In this document: positions 1 to 7,653 of the stretch, one piece after another
Position numbering within the stretch: position 1 is the first letter of the stretch
How the letters are laid out: the number at the start of each line of letters is the position of its first letter
Assembly: GCA_027046525.1 (NCBI GenBank)
Contig: JALTYD010000094.1
Coordinates: forward strand, 1 to 16,619
Source: Pyrodictiaceae archaeon
GTDB lineage: Archaea; Thermoproteota; Thermoprotei_A; Sulfolobales; Pyrodictiaceae
Direction of reading: 5' to 3'
DNA: 16,619 nucleotides
Notes under the pieces: model-generated
What the model saw: the letters and a program-made list of their open reading frames with translations, nothing else
Databases searched by the model: none
What the model was told of the DNA's origin: nothing
Made by a program: the position numbers and the translations under genes

Positions 1-966
1 CCAGTAGTCAGATAAATCTTCAATGGCGAGTCTAGGGCACGAGACTGTTACAAAAAAATCAAAGTCGTCGGGGCTAAGGTTATCTAGAAATTCCTTGCTA
101 ACATATCTCGCAACGATTATTCTGGGTTTAAATCCGTGTTTTTTAGCAACAATAGATAGAAACTTAGAGATAGGAGGGCGACACTGTCCAGCCAATAAAC
201 CATCTATGATACCTACGTTCTTTCCTCTAAGAGCCTGATACATAAGCCAGTAACGTTTTGCAAGAGTCTTCTTTAGCAAACTGTTTATGTTATAGATATT
301 GTAAGTGTAGGGATCCACGACAAATACTGGTTTTATACCGTTAATCGCTAAGCCTAATCCTAAGCCATGGAAAGTCCCTCCGGCTATAACAAAATATGCA
401 TCTATATTGTCTCTATACTTGGCTAGGTTGTAGTAGAAACATCCAGTTATACTTGCTACTTTATCTACTATAAATCCTCTACCGAGTAGAGATTCTACAA
501 TTTTAATAGCTAGTGTTTTATGCTGAGTAGTATATCCAAGAGCTATTTTTCTGTAATTCTTGTTTATGAGAACAGATATAAGATAACTTAGTATTTTCTC
601 CTTATCTGCCTCTACGTACTCAGCTTCAATTAGATGATAATCATCTCTTATGTTTTCTAATCCGTAGATAGGGTATGGATAGTTTGCATGTCCTATGTGT
701 ATAAGGAAGGTGTCCTTGTCTATCAACTCTATAGATAAGCTACAAGCACCAAAAGCAGGTTCAAGTCGAATAAGTACTTCTATTCTACTATCAAGTTGTG
801 CTTCTATGAGCTCTGATAGTTTTTCGAGTTTTTTGATAAATCCCTGTGGTGCCTCTAGTATAATGCGCTTCTTATTTTTCTTGAGTACTTGTCTGATAGC
901 TTCTTCCAGATCAAATCTGTATCCATCTATAATCCAGCAGTATTCTCCACATTCCTTTATTTCCAC
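1..966 (-). CDS. dph2: Diphthamide synthesis enzyme Dph2, 3' end cut off by the window
   Basis: Dph2 is the radical-SAM-like [4Fe-4S] enzyme that transfers the 3-amino-3-carboxypropyl group from SAM to the conserved histidine of EF-2, the first step of diphthamide synthesis. Reading from GTG at 966 gives 322 uninterrupted residues up to the window edge. The three cluster cysteines of the family are in place: C75 in FGAC, C176 in TGCFYYN and C310 in SCPR. Their spacing is close to the family pattern. Other family signatures are RIILEAPQGF near residue 34 and LIHIGHANYP near 88. Only a short C-terminal tail should be missing. An in-frame GTG at 975 is an alternative start. A TATA box at 994-1001 places transcription start at or near these codons, so the message is probably leaderless. 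The gene lies 60-70 bases downstream of rpl10e with its own promoter. Family assignment is firm; the exact start is not. Confidence 0.92.
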   Translation of the reverse strand, partial: MEIKECGEYCWIIDGYRFDLEEAIRQVLKKNKKRIILEAPQGFIKKLEKLSELIEAQLDSRIEVLIRLEPAFGACSLSIELIDKDTFLIHIGHANYPYPIYGLENIRDDYHLIEAEYVEADKEKILSYLISVLINKNYRKIALGYTTQHKTLAIKIVESLLGRGFIVDKVASITGCFYYNLAKYRDNIDAYFVIAGGTFHGLGLGLAINGIKPVFVVDPYTYNIYNINSLLKKTLAKRYWLMYQALRGKNVGIIDGLLAGQCRPPISKFLSIVAKKHGFKPRIIVARYVSKEFLDNLSPDDFDFFVTVSCPRLAIEDLSDYW

Positions 967-993
967 ATTATACACCGTTGTAGAATATGAAAG

Positions 994-1001
994 TATAAAT
1001 A
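994..1001 (-). promoter_or_regulatory. TATA box for dph2
   Basis: On the minus strand the sequence reads TTATTTATACTTTC, an archaeal TATA-box pattern. Its centre (about 997) lies 22-31 bases upstream of the two candidate GTG starts (975, 966). This spacing predicts a leaderless or nearly leaderless dph2 transcript. It is inferred from spacing and pattern only. Confidence 0.5.
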
Positions 1002-1035
1002 AGCCAAGAACAATTTGTAAAGACTAAGATAGAGG

Positions 1036-1560
1036 CTACTTGTTAATCTCAGTTATTCTAAGCCTAGTAGGTAAAGGTAGCTTAGATGCTCCTATTCTTA
1101 GAGCTTCTTTTGCATAATCTAAGTGTTCTTTTCTCACTCGTACTTCTAATACTGCTTGTCCAGGAAATACACGTGCAGCTGTTCCTACTGGTTTCCCAAA
1201 TGCTTGGCGCATTCCTTCTTGGAGACGGTCTGCTCCAGCAAATGCCATCATTTTGTTCTCTCTAAGAACGTGATGTGGATATACTCTTACTCTGAATAAG
1301 TAATTAGTATCACCTATAGTTGATGAGAGATACTTATGAACCATTACTCGTGCAGCTTCTAGAGCGTTATGTCTAATCTGTCCTTTCTCTTCTACATAGA
1401 TTTCTAGGACATAGTTATATGTTCCATGGGGGTTTCCCATTGTGAATTTTTGTATCTTTGGTGGAGGTATTCCAGGAATATAGTCTCTCCTGGTATATGG
1501 TGGACCTGAGAATGCCTTGGCTCTTCGTTTTGTATAACACTTAGCTGGTTTTTGAGGCAC
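1036..1560 (-). CDS. rpl10e: Large-subunit ribosomal protein L10e (uL16 family)
   Basis: This is the archaeal uL16/L10e protein, which sits near the peptidyl-transferase centre and the A-site tRNA elbow. The 174-residue length is usual for the family. The N-terminus ([15 protein letters not shown]), the KFTMGNP segment, the HHVLRENKM loop and the [12 protein letters not shown] stretch are characteristic. The start is GTG at 1558-1560, preceded by GGGGAT, which can serve as a ribosome-binding site. It follows Trm14 after a 48-base gap and is probably read from the same transcript. Assignment is essentially certain. Confidence 0.97.
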   Translation of the reverse strand: MPQKPAKCYTKRRAKAFSGPPYTRRDYIPGIPPPKIQKFTMGNPHGTYNYVLEIYVEEKGQIRHNALEAARVMVHKYLSSTIGDTNYLFRVRVYPHHVLRENKMMAFAGADRLQEGMRQAFGKPVGTAARVFPGQAVLEVRVRKEHLDYAKEALRIGASKLPLPTRLRITEINK

Positions 1561-1608
1561 TCCTATCCCCTGCCTTCTTGGTGGTTGTAGGGCTTAATCA
1601 GTTTATCT

Positions 1609-2658
1609 CTAGGCGGGTTCTGCAACAATTATATATGGGTATAAATTTCCATGCATTACTCTTCTGTTGTGTATAATTCTCCATCCAATTCTCATCAATT
1701 GTTCTTCAAAGAATTTGTGTTCAGTTGTTATTACTGTTACTCTCTTCTTGACAATCTTCTCTAGGGATAACACAAATTTGTAGTAAAGTTGTTTAACCAG
1801 GGATGGTTTGCCGAGTCGAATACCGTATGGTGGATTAGTAGTAATAATATCTATCTCTTTGAAGTAATCGCTGAGGCTAGTGGCATCACCTACAAGGAAT
1901 CTTATTCTGTTATGAACTAGTGCAGCTTTTGCATTCATTTCTGCGCCATCTATGTGTCTAGCACTCTTATCCATACAATGTATCTCTGAGTTCTCGAGAA
2001 GTAAAGCTGCCTCTATTGCTATAGTACCACCGCCACACATAGGATCTAGTACTTGTTCGCCGTCCTGTACGCCGGATAGTATCAACATTGCATAAGCTAA
2101 GACTGGGCTAAGAGCTGCTGGGTGATCATAGATTCTGTATCCTCTCTGATGCCGTGAAAATTCTCCAAGCTCTAATAAAACAGTAATGTTATCCTCGATT
2201 ACGTCTACAGCAACTACTAGTGAAGGATAATCTAGGTCTACATGGAGATCAAAGCCTCTCCTACTCCTTACTGAGTCCTTCACTGCATCACCTGCCACTC
2301 TCGCTATATCAAGCGAACTATACTCGTGATTACCGACTCGCTCAACTCTTACAGCGAATTTATCTAGCCTACTAGTATATTCGTGTATTGGTATGGAATG
2401 TATCAGTTCATAAATTTCTTTGAGACAATTGTACTCAGGACATATTCTACTTTTAGTAAGCACTAGATATGCTTTATTCATACATCGTAGGTAATTTAAT
2501 GCGTATAGATAGTCTTCACTTACATCAGCAAATATACGGCCACGGTTCTGCTTAACTTCTATAATACGAGCTTTAAGCCTCAAAGAAACCTCTTCTGCTA
2601 GTAAATCTTCTACTCCAGGATTCGTTGTAAGCATTAACTCTACCATCTCGTCAACCAT
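1609..2658 (-). CDS. trm14: THUMP-domain tRNA methyltransferase, Trm14 (m2G6) type
   Basis: Predicted SAM-dependent N2-guanine methyltransferase of the COG0116 type. Archaeal Trm14 methylates G6 in the tRNA acceptor stem. The protein (349 residues) has an N-terminal ferredoxin-like and THUMP region (about 50-165) for tRNA binding. A Rossmann methyltransferase domain follows, with motif I DPMCGGGT at 205-212, an acidic SAM-ribose residue in HCMD (D230), and catalytic NPPY at 275-278 within TNPPYGIRLG. DPMCGGGT plus NPPYGIR favours Trm14 over Trm-G10, whose usual pattern is DPFCGTGG with DPPYG. The ATG overlaps the end of trmJ by 8 bases, implying co-translation. Another ATG four codons later would remove the overlap. 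The family is secure; the exact target nucleotide is inferred. Confidence 0.8.
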   Translation of the reverse strand: MVDEMVELMLTTNPGVEDLLAEEVSLRLKARIIEVKQNRGRIFADVSEDYLYALNYLRCMNKAYLVLTKSRICPEYNCLKEIYELIHSIPIHEYTSRLDKFAVRVERVGNHEYSSLDIARVAGDAVKDSVRSRRGFDLHVDLDYPSLVVAVDVIEDNITVLLELGEFSRHQRGYRIYDHPAALSPVLAYAMLILSGVQDGEQVLDPMCGGGTIAIEAALLLENSEIHCMDKSARHIDGAEMNAKAALVHNRIRFLVGDATSLSDYFKEIDIITTNPPYGIRLGKPSLVKQLYYKFVLSLEKIVKKRVTVITTEHKFFEEQLMRIGWRIIHNRRVMHGNLYPYIIVAEPA

Positions 2659-3364
2659 CTATACTATTTTTTATCTTCTTAAAGAAGTAGTAGAGTGTAG
2701 ATGCTTCACCTCTACTCGGACTAGATCTCCACAGAATGTGTTTCACTGCTACCATTATTCTCTCTCTTTGGACAGAATCGTCTATTATCTTACCAACGAT
2801 TTCACCGACTAGTTTAAGTACTCTGCTAAGCTGTGAACTGTTAGCATGCTCTCTTAACCTATAACTTCTCGTAGAAGTCCAGAGCTCATAGAGAGTGATT
2901 GCTACTGCGTGGCTCAAGTTAAGAATAGGATATTGAGGATTAGCAGGTATTGTTAGGAAAAGATGACATTTCGCTAGTTCATCTCTAGTTAAACCTACAC
3001 TTTCTCTTCCAAATACTATTGCTATTGACGAATAGTTTGGAGCTATCTTAGATGCAAGTTCTCTAGGAGTAATAGGGTGTCTTAAAACATCACTAGTGGA
3101 TCCTACTAATCCGCTCGTACATATAGATAGATCAACACCATCTAGTGCTTCCTCTAGAGAGTCGGTGATCTTTATGTACTCTGTAGAAACCATTTTGGCT
3201 GCTTTTGCAGCAAATCTCTTCACTTCATCACTGAAAGGATTAATGAGAGGGCTTACAAGGTAAATTTCGTCTACTTCAAAATTTAGAGCAAGTCTTATTA
3301 CGAAGCCTAGATTTATCTCGCCCTCTGTACCTACTAATACTATCCTTAGCTTTTTCTCTTTCAT
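2651..3364 (-). CDS. trmJ: SPOUT-family tRNA 2'-O-methyltransferase, TrmJ-like
   Basis: TrmJ methylates the 2'-OH of nucleotide 32 in the anticodon loop; the crenarchaeal enzyme is specific for cytidine. The family blocks are all visible: NLGFVIRLALNF near the N-terminus, IVFGRESVGLTRDEL, and IPANPQYPILNLSHAVAITLYEL, which form the SPOUT knot and the SAM site. A C-terminal helical tail of about 70 residues follows. I place the start at ATG 3364, because its ATGA overlap with the stop of the upstream methyltransferase is a classic coupled junction. A TTG two codons earlier (3370) is possible. The gene sits in a run of four methyltransferase genes. Family assignment is strong; position 32 as the target is from family knowledge. 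Confidence 0.86.
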   Translation of the reverse strand: MKEKKLRIVLVGTEGEINLGFVIRLALNFEVDEIYLVSPLINPFSDEVKRFAAKAAKMVSTEYIKITDSLEEALDGVDLSICTSGLVGSTSDVLRHPITPRELASKIAPNYSSIAIVFGRESVGLTRDELAKCHLFLTIPANPQYPILNLSHAVAITLYELWTSTRSYRLREHANSSQLSRVLKLVGEIVGKIIDDSVQRERIMVAVKHILWRSSPSRGEASTLYYFFKKIKNSIDG

Positions 3365-4008
3365 TTGCAAATTACAACCACCTTGATATCCTCGAAAAAA
3401 TAATGTCTACTCCTAGATACCACGTTGTAATTACTTCTAAGCTCCTCTAGTAATTTTGTATCACTACCGCTAAGCGAAGAATATGTCACCACTAAGCAAA
3501 TAAAATGACCCCTAGCTTCAACTGTTAGTATCTTCAGTATCTTGTTAAACTCATTAAGACCACCACTCCACGCAAGTCCTTCTAATGTGTTATCAGCAAC
3601 AGGTAAGTAAGGCGTATTATAGACTATAAATGCATTCTTAAATGCACTAGGTCTGATACAAGTAACTGAATCGCATTGAACAATTTCTACTAAATAATGA
3701 TAGTTATTCCTCTTCGTATTCTCGAGCGAACAGGAAAGAGCACAAGGATTTATATCGATCATCAAAGTAAAAACTTTTTTCATCTCCAATAGGTATAGCC
3801 CTAGGATCCCAGTACCTGTTCCCACATCTACAAATAACTCTATTTGTTTATACTTTTCTTCTACTGTATTCTCTGCCACCTCGAGAGTTAGCCAAGTATC
3901 TTCAGAAGGCGTGTAAACAAGATCACATATCTTTAGTGCTATCTTGTTTATTTCCACTCTATATCTCTCTACAGCTTTACAGCTATATCTAAGTGGAAAT
4001 TTCATCAT
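3361..4008 (-). CDS. HemK/Mtq2-like protein methyltransferase with an NTPY catalytic motif
   Basis: This 215-residue Rossmann methyltransferase resembles the archaeal/eukaryal Mtq2 (N6AMT1) branch of the HemK family, which methylates the glutamine of the GGQ motif in release factor 1. Visible signatures are VYTPSEDTWL at 31-40 (the family's VYxPxEDS block), motif I DVGTGTG at 61-67, the acidic ribose ligand D85 in IDIN, and catalytic N131-T-P-Y134 followed by LP. The usual motif is NPPY, so the first proline is replaced by threonine; I checked the codons (AAT ACG CCT TAC). The WSGG segment at 147-150 corresponds to the family's DGG region with substitutions. The gene overlaps ksgA by ATGA and is coupled to trmJ at its other end. 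Protein rather than nucleic acid as substrate is inferred from the family. Confidence 0.75.
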   Translation of the reverse strand: MMKFPLRYSCKAVERYRVEINKIALKICDLVYTPSEDTWLTLEVAENTVEEKYKQIELFVDVGTGTGILGLYLLEMKKVFTLMIDINPCALSCSLENTKRNNYHYLVEIVQCDSVTCIRPSAFKNAFIVYNTPYLPVADNTLEGLAWSGGLNEFNKILKILTVEARGHFICLVVTYSSLSGSDTKLLEELRSNYNVVSRSRHYFFEDIKVVVICK

Positions 4009-4793
4009 TTATCGCTACCCATTAATGAGAGCTTTAGAAAAACTTTCTCGTCTAGTTCATATACTCTCTTTCCAAATATCTCTGCTGGTAGTGTACTTGT
4101 CTTAACACCAATTTTCTCCAAACATTTTCTAGCAATCTTGTAGGCTAGTTTTCTACGCTCAGAGAACATACACCTAGTGAGAGATTCTACCCTCTCTATA
4201 ACTAGATTGTTAAGAGTATTATCACGAGGTATTAGCTCTACTATCTGCGAATAGACTTTCGGTGGTGGTCTAAAAGCTGTTGGAGGGACAATGTTATGTA
4301 AATTGACATTGTAGACAAGCCTTACTAGGACTGTTAGTCTTCCATATTCATTGCTTCCTGGACTGGCAGCTAATCTTTGTGCTACCTCTCTCTGGATTAG
4401 AAGTACTACTGGTTTTCGAAAATTTTTAACTAGTAGAGATAGGAGAGGCCCAGTTATACTATAAGGAATACTACCATATACGGCATCGAAGCATTCTAAT
4501 CTCAAAGGAGAATTTAGTGCATCAGAAAGAAGAGGTGAGATTCTAGAGTCGTATGTATATTGAAGCCAAAACTCTGTGATAAGATCATCGTCTATTTCTA
4601 TTGCAACTAAAGATTCTACAGATCTACATCTAAGTATATATTTCGTTAGAAAACCAGTTCCTACTCCAATCTCTACTAATTTTTTTTTTTTATATAGAAG
4701 CTGAGAGAATTTTCTACCAACATAACTTGATACTAAAAAATGTTGATCAAGCTTCTTCTTAGGCCTTATTTTTGCTTTCTTCTCTTTCTGCAA
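4005..4793 (-). CDS. ksgA: 16S rRNA adenine dimethyltransferase KsgA/Dim1
   Basis: KsgA/Dim1 dimethylates two adjacent adenines in the 3'-terminal hairpin of 16S rRNA and acts as a late small-subunit assembly checkpoint. The 262-residue protein carries KKKLDQHFL near the N-terminus, motif I EIGVGTG at 41-47, the SAM-ribose acidic residue E66, DAL at 91-93, and FRPPPKVYSQIVEL in the C-terminal half. It also has the C-terminal helical domain with SERRKLAYK. The catalytic tetrad reads S108-I-P-Y111 where most family members have NLPY. The start is TTG at 4791-4793, giving a 35-base overlap with the DUF655 gene; no ATG or GTG lies between it and the first conserved motif. It is followed by an ATGA overlap with the Mtq2-like gene. 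Family assignment is firm. Confidence 0.93.
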   Translation of the reverse strand: MQKEKKAKIRPKKKLDQHFLVSSYVGRKFSQLLYKKKKLVEIGVGTGFLTKYILRCRSVESLVAIEIDDDLITEFWLQYTYDSRISPLLSDALNSPLRLECFDAVYGSIPYSITGPLLSLLVKNFRKPVVLLIQREVAQRLAASPGSNEYGRLTVLVRLVYNVNLHNIVPPTAFRPPPKVYSQIVELIPRDNTLNNLVIERVESLTRCMFSERRKLAYKIARKCLEKIGVKTSTLPAEIFGKRVYELDEKVFLKLSLMGSDK

Positions 4794-5466
4794 AACTCTT
4801 ACCCAGTTTCTCGTATATTGCTGCCAAGTAGTCGTAGAAGATCGGTCTTACTGGCTGTGTAAGTTCACTCGAAGGAGGAGGAACAAATAGATAGTAGCGC
4901 TGGCCTCCTTTCAGTTCATCGATTATTCTCTCTGTTAGTATCTTTGCTGGATCTGCATGTATAATGCTCTTTAGTTCTTCGAAGCTTGTAAATGGTTTTT
5001 TCTCTCTTCGTTCAAGTATTTTGAGAATAGTTTTTCTACCGATATTTGGCAAGAGTTCTAATACGTGGAAACGAATATTTATAGGACCTGCAATGTTGAA
5101 GAATTCTATGAAAACAGTTTCACGCCTCCTAACAATGTCTTCAACTACTATAGGGAGGGCTTGTTTTGCATTCATTGTTAAGTCGTTATATTCTATCTCT
5201 GTTTCAACTCTAAATATTTTAAGTCTCATCTCCGTGATAGGGCCTATGTATACTCTTTCACCAGTACTTACTGGCTGTCCATGTCTAGGAGTTGCCTCTA
5301 ATAACACGAAATAGTCTTCGCCGACTAACTGGACAAGGGGTTTACCTCTATGTCTCAGATGTCTATCAACAGGATTACCCCTAGGAAGATAATCTAGTAC
5401 ATAAGCGTACTCTTCGTAACGTTTACTGATTCGTCCACGCTTTGCTGGTCTACCTTTATGACTCAC
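4759..5466 (-). CDS. DUF655 RNA/DNA-binding protein (OB-like plus helix-hairpin-helix)
   Basis: Conserved archaeal protein of the DUF655 family, 235 residues, typical length. A basic N-terminus (KGRPAKRGRISKR) leads into a beta-rich, OB-like region (about 20-90). A helix-hairpin-helix segment follows at about 136-168, with LLPNIGRKTILKILE and FTSFEEL, the type of element that grips nucleic-acid backbone. Its function is not established. Conserved linkage to ksgA, rpo4 and rpl21e suggests a role in rRNA maturation or transcription-translation. The start is GTG at 5464-5466, preceded at 5477-5481 by GGGGG on the coding strand, a reasonable Shine-Dalgarno match. The 97-base gap upstream may hold a separate promoter. 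The 3' end overlaps ksgA by 35 bases. Confidence 0.88.
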   Translation of the reverse strand: MSHKGRPAKRGRISKRYEEYAYVLDYLPRGNPVDRHLRHRGKPLVQLVGEDYFVLLEATPRHGQPVSTGERVYIGPITEMRLKIFRVETEIEYNDLTMNAKQALPIVVEDIVRRRETVFIEFFNIAGPINIRFHVLELLPNIGRKTILKILERREKKPFTSFEELKSIIHADPAKILTERIIDELKGGQRYYLFVPPPSSELTQPVRPIFYDYLAAIYEKLGKSFAEREESKNKA

Positions 5467-5476
5467 CTAAACAAAA

Positions 5477-5490
5477 CCCCCAATATATAG
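5477..5490 (-). promoter_or_regulatory. Ribosome-binding site and nearby TATA-like element before the DUF655 gene
   Basis: On the minus strand, CTATATATT (5482-5490) abuts GGGGG (5477-5481), ten bases before the GTG start. The G-run fits a Shine-Dalgarno site. The TATA-like stretch is too close to the start codon to give a message containing that site, so it may be incidental. A second AT-rich element, CTATATTTAT at 5531-5540, would give a leader of about 44 bases and is the better promoter candidate. Confidence 0.3.
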
Positions 5491-5563
5491 AAACCTATTA
5501 CAGTGTATTAGAATTACACTCTCTTTTTCCATAAATATAGTAATAATAAGGTATCATAGTTCT

Positions 5564-5923
5564 TTAGCTACTACAATATTTCGAGAGAATAGTAAGTGCT
5601 TCTTCTAGGACTTCATCAGAATAACCACCGTCTATATCAGCTAAAAGCGCTTTCGCCTCCTCCACGGTCGATGGTAGTAAGTTTATGAGCATAGAGGCTG
5701 CAAAGGTTGAGAAGCCTTTTTCATTTAACTCCTGCAGTGCTTTTTTAGCCTCGTTAGAATCGCATCTAGAGAAAAACTCTAGATATGATTTTACTCTGTT
5801 TAGTAGGGATAGAGAGACTTCTGGTACTTCTTCTCCCATCTCTTCGAGATATTTCTCTAGTAGTTTTTTAGCGACTGAGTTGGGGATGTCTTCTGTCTCT
5901 ATTACTTCTACTATATCAGTCAT
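5564..5923 (-). CDS. rpo4: DNA-directed RNA polymerase subunit Rpo4 (RpoF/Rpb4)
   Basis: Rpo4 forms the stalk of archaeal RNA polymerase together with Rpo7 and helps open-complex formation and RNA binding. The 119-residue, acidic, mostly helical protein matches the family: an N-terminal segment with IPNSVAKKLLEKYLEE, a central SLLNRVKSYLEFFSRC helix, and the C-terminal HRDC-like part with NLLPSTVEEAKALL and DEVLEEAL. The ATG at 5921-5923 follows GGTG, a good archaeal ribosome-binding site with seven-base spacing. It lies 32 bases downstream of rpl21e, an arrangement conserved in archaea. Confidence is high. Confidence 0.93.
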   Translation of the reverse strand: MTDIVEVIETEDIPNSVAKKLLEKYLEEMGEEVPEVSLSLLNRVKSYLEFFSRCDSNEAKKALQELNEKGFSTFAASMLINLLPSTVEEAKALLADIDGGYSDEVLEEALTILSKYCSS

Positions 5924-5955
5924 TATATTACACCATAGTGTATGTGTTGCATAAC

Positions 5956-6258
5956 CTAGTTTACAGGGGCAGGTCTTAAGTGTTCAGGTCTTACAAATAG
6001 TGTTTTTATCTTACTTCCGACTTTTAATTGTACAATGTATGATTTGCCTCTCTTACCTATAATAGTTGCTACTTTTCCGTGATATCTATAGTGAGGCATA
6101 CCTTTCATAACAGAGGGATTAATTACGATATATACTTTATCACCAGGTTTATAGTCTATCATCAACAAGCTTAGAGGTGGAATAGATCCTCTTTCTCTTA
6201 TATGTTTTCTTAGTAGTTTTCTTGTTCTTCTCCTGAAACCTCTAGGTGCTTTAACCAT
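5956..6258 (-). CDS. rpl21e: Large-subunit ribosomal protein L21e
   Basis: Archaeal/eukaryotic ribosomal protein eL21, 100 residues, usual size. The basic N-terminus (PRGFRRRTRKLLRKHIRERG), the KVYIVINPSVMKGMPHYRYHGKVA core with its SH3-like barrel, and the C-terminal LFVRPEHLRP are diagnostic. The ATG follows GAGAGGG (6269-6275 on the minus strand), a Shine-Dalgarno-like sequence. A TATA-like TTAAATAA at 6294-6301, just after the pus10 stop, could give an internal promoter, but the predicted start site would fall inside the ribosome-binding site, so read-through from pus10 is at least as likely. Confidence 0.96.
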   Translation of the reverse strand: MVKAPRGFRRRTRKLLRKHIRERGSIPPLSLLMIDYKPGDKVYIVINPSVMKGMPHYRYHGKVATIIGKRGKSYIVQLKVGSKIKTLFVRPEHLRPAPVN

Positions 6259-6303
6259 TTCTCTAAATCCCTCTCATACTCGATTCTAAAGCATTATTTA
6301 AGT

Positions 6304-7653
6304 CTACTTCAGCTGTAGTACTCCTACTACGTCTAGTTCTATACACTTCGCCTCGACCCCCAATAGATCAGAAAAGCTTGGTGTAGTATCTCCATCATCT
6401 CCATCTACTAGTTCTTTTACGTAAAGGCCTGCGTCAGCATGTATCAGGCTTTCAAACAATCTATCTGTTATTAAGCGTGTAGCTATAGAGTAGACTATTC
6501 TATATCTGATAATGTCTCTCCTTCTATGCCTTACACGTCTGGGAGTTCTTTGTCTTATCTCTCTCCCTCTATAGAATTCCTCTAGTCTGCTTAGAATATC
6601 TTCGTTTATACTACTAGATGTAGTAATAAGTGCTTTGTATAGCTTTGTATGTCTTCCAACTTCTTCTTTTATTATTCTAATATCTCTTCGAGATGCTGTA
6701 TTGGTAAATAGTATTTTTACAAGATTTCTAGAATATTCGTTTACTTTCTTAGAAAGTATAGACATGTCAAAAGACCTTTTTGACGGAGATTTAAGCTCAA
6801 CTATAAACGGTCTTCCAGTACCAAGCATACGTGCATCTACATCTTCTCTTCCAGAAGCATGTAGTATAGAAGTATGAGAATCAAAAATCCGCGAAAGTAT
6901 AAACAATGCTTCCTCAACACTAAAAGGATATCTACGTATACCTCTCCGCGACACCCAGAGAGATTGCGAGATACGTCTATTGAGCTTCCAATATAGACCC
7001 TTGAGGAATAATGGCATTAGGTGAGTTTTTACAGTAGCTGTAGGAATTGTTATTTCTACTATAATATCTGGTTGTTCAAAATCAGGTTTAAGTCCTAGTT
7101 CTTTCTGAATGCGTTTACTGACTTCTCTTTTTAATTCAGATCCTATCGATTCAGCAAATATAAGCTTGTGTTTTCTTTTCAATTCATCTTCACGAAATCT
7201 TATTGCTTGGTCTATTTTAGCTGCTATGAGGAAGCTTCTTAAATCCATCTTCTCTAAAATGCTTACTGCTCTGCGTGACGCTAAGTTAATTATATCTTCG
7301 AAGCTAGAGCCACATATAAAACATTCTTCTCTTTTTAGATCCTCGCCAAAGAGCTCTCTGTAGAGTGTAGATGCTATCTCACCTATATTTGGTGCTAATC
7401 TGCGGAACAACTCTATACTCTCTTTATCACCTTCACGGATAGACCTAGAGAGCTCCATGCTCAGTAATATCTTTATGGACTGTCCTCTTTCATAATTCCT
7501 TAAACCTCTACCTAGCAAAGCAAACATTCTACCAAGACAATTATTGCAGAGAGGATAAAGCAGTAGAAGCTCTCGTGCTTTTGCAAGAATATAGTTGCTA
7601 ATTTCATTTCTATAGTGTGTTTTATCAACATCTCTTGATACATCTCTCATCAT
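6304..7653 (-). CDS. pus10: tRNA pseudouridine synthase Pus10 (positions 54/55)
   Basis: Archaeal Pus10 converts U55, and in many species U54, of the tRNA T-loop to pseudouridine. The 449-residue protein has an N-terminal zinc-binding and THUMP-containing part: C36-x-x-C39 in PLCNNCLGR and C111-x-x-C114 in ECFICG should hold the zinc. The catalytic domain carries GREDVDARMLGTGRPF (268-283) with the presumed catalytic aspartate D271. The family's C-terminal HADAGLYVKELVDGDDGDTT segment, about residues 413-432, is also present. It starts at ATG 7651-7653 (a second ATG is adjacent) and overlaps the upstream TrmY-like gene by 29 bases, so translation is likely coupled. If the upstream gene is truly TrmY-related, the two would act on the same nucleotide in succession. 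Confidence 0.95.
   Translation of the reverse strand: MMRDVSRDVDKTHYRNEISNYILAKARELLLLYPLCNNCLGRMFALLGRGLRNYERGQSIKILLSMELSRSIREGDKESIELFRRLAPNIGEIASTLYRELFGEDLKREECFICGSSFEDIINLASRRAVSILEKMDLRSFLIAAKIDQAIRFREDELKRKHKLIFAESIGSELKREVSKRIQKELGLKPDFEQPDIIVEITIPTATVKTHLMPLFLKGLYWKLNRRISQSLWVSRRGIRRYPFSVEEALFILSRIFDSHTSILHASGREDVDARMLGTGRPFIVELKSPSKRSFDMSILSKKVNEYSRNLVKILFTNTASRRDIRIIKEEVGRHTKLYKALITTSSSINEDILSRLEEFYRGREIRQRTPRRVRHRRRDIIRYRIVYSIATRLITDRLFESLIHADAGLYVKELVDGDDGDTTPSFSDLLGVEAKCIELDVVGVLQLK

Noticed and set aside
695..1027. Plus-strand open frame of 110 codons at the left end
   Set aside because: It lies antisense to dph2, which carries clear family motifs across the same bases.
4964..5314. 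Plus-strand open frame of 116 codons
   Set aside because: It is wholly antisense to the well-supported DUF655 gene, has no ribosome-binding site, and its translation is low-complexity and unrecognisable.
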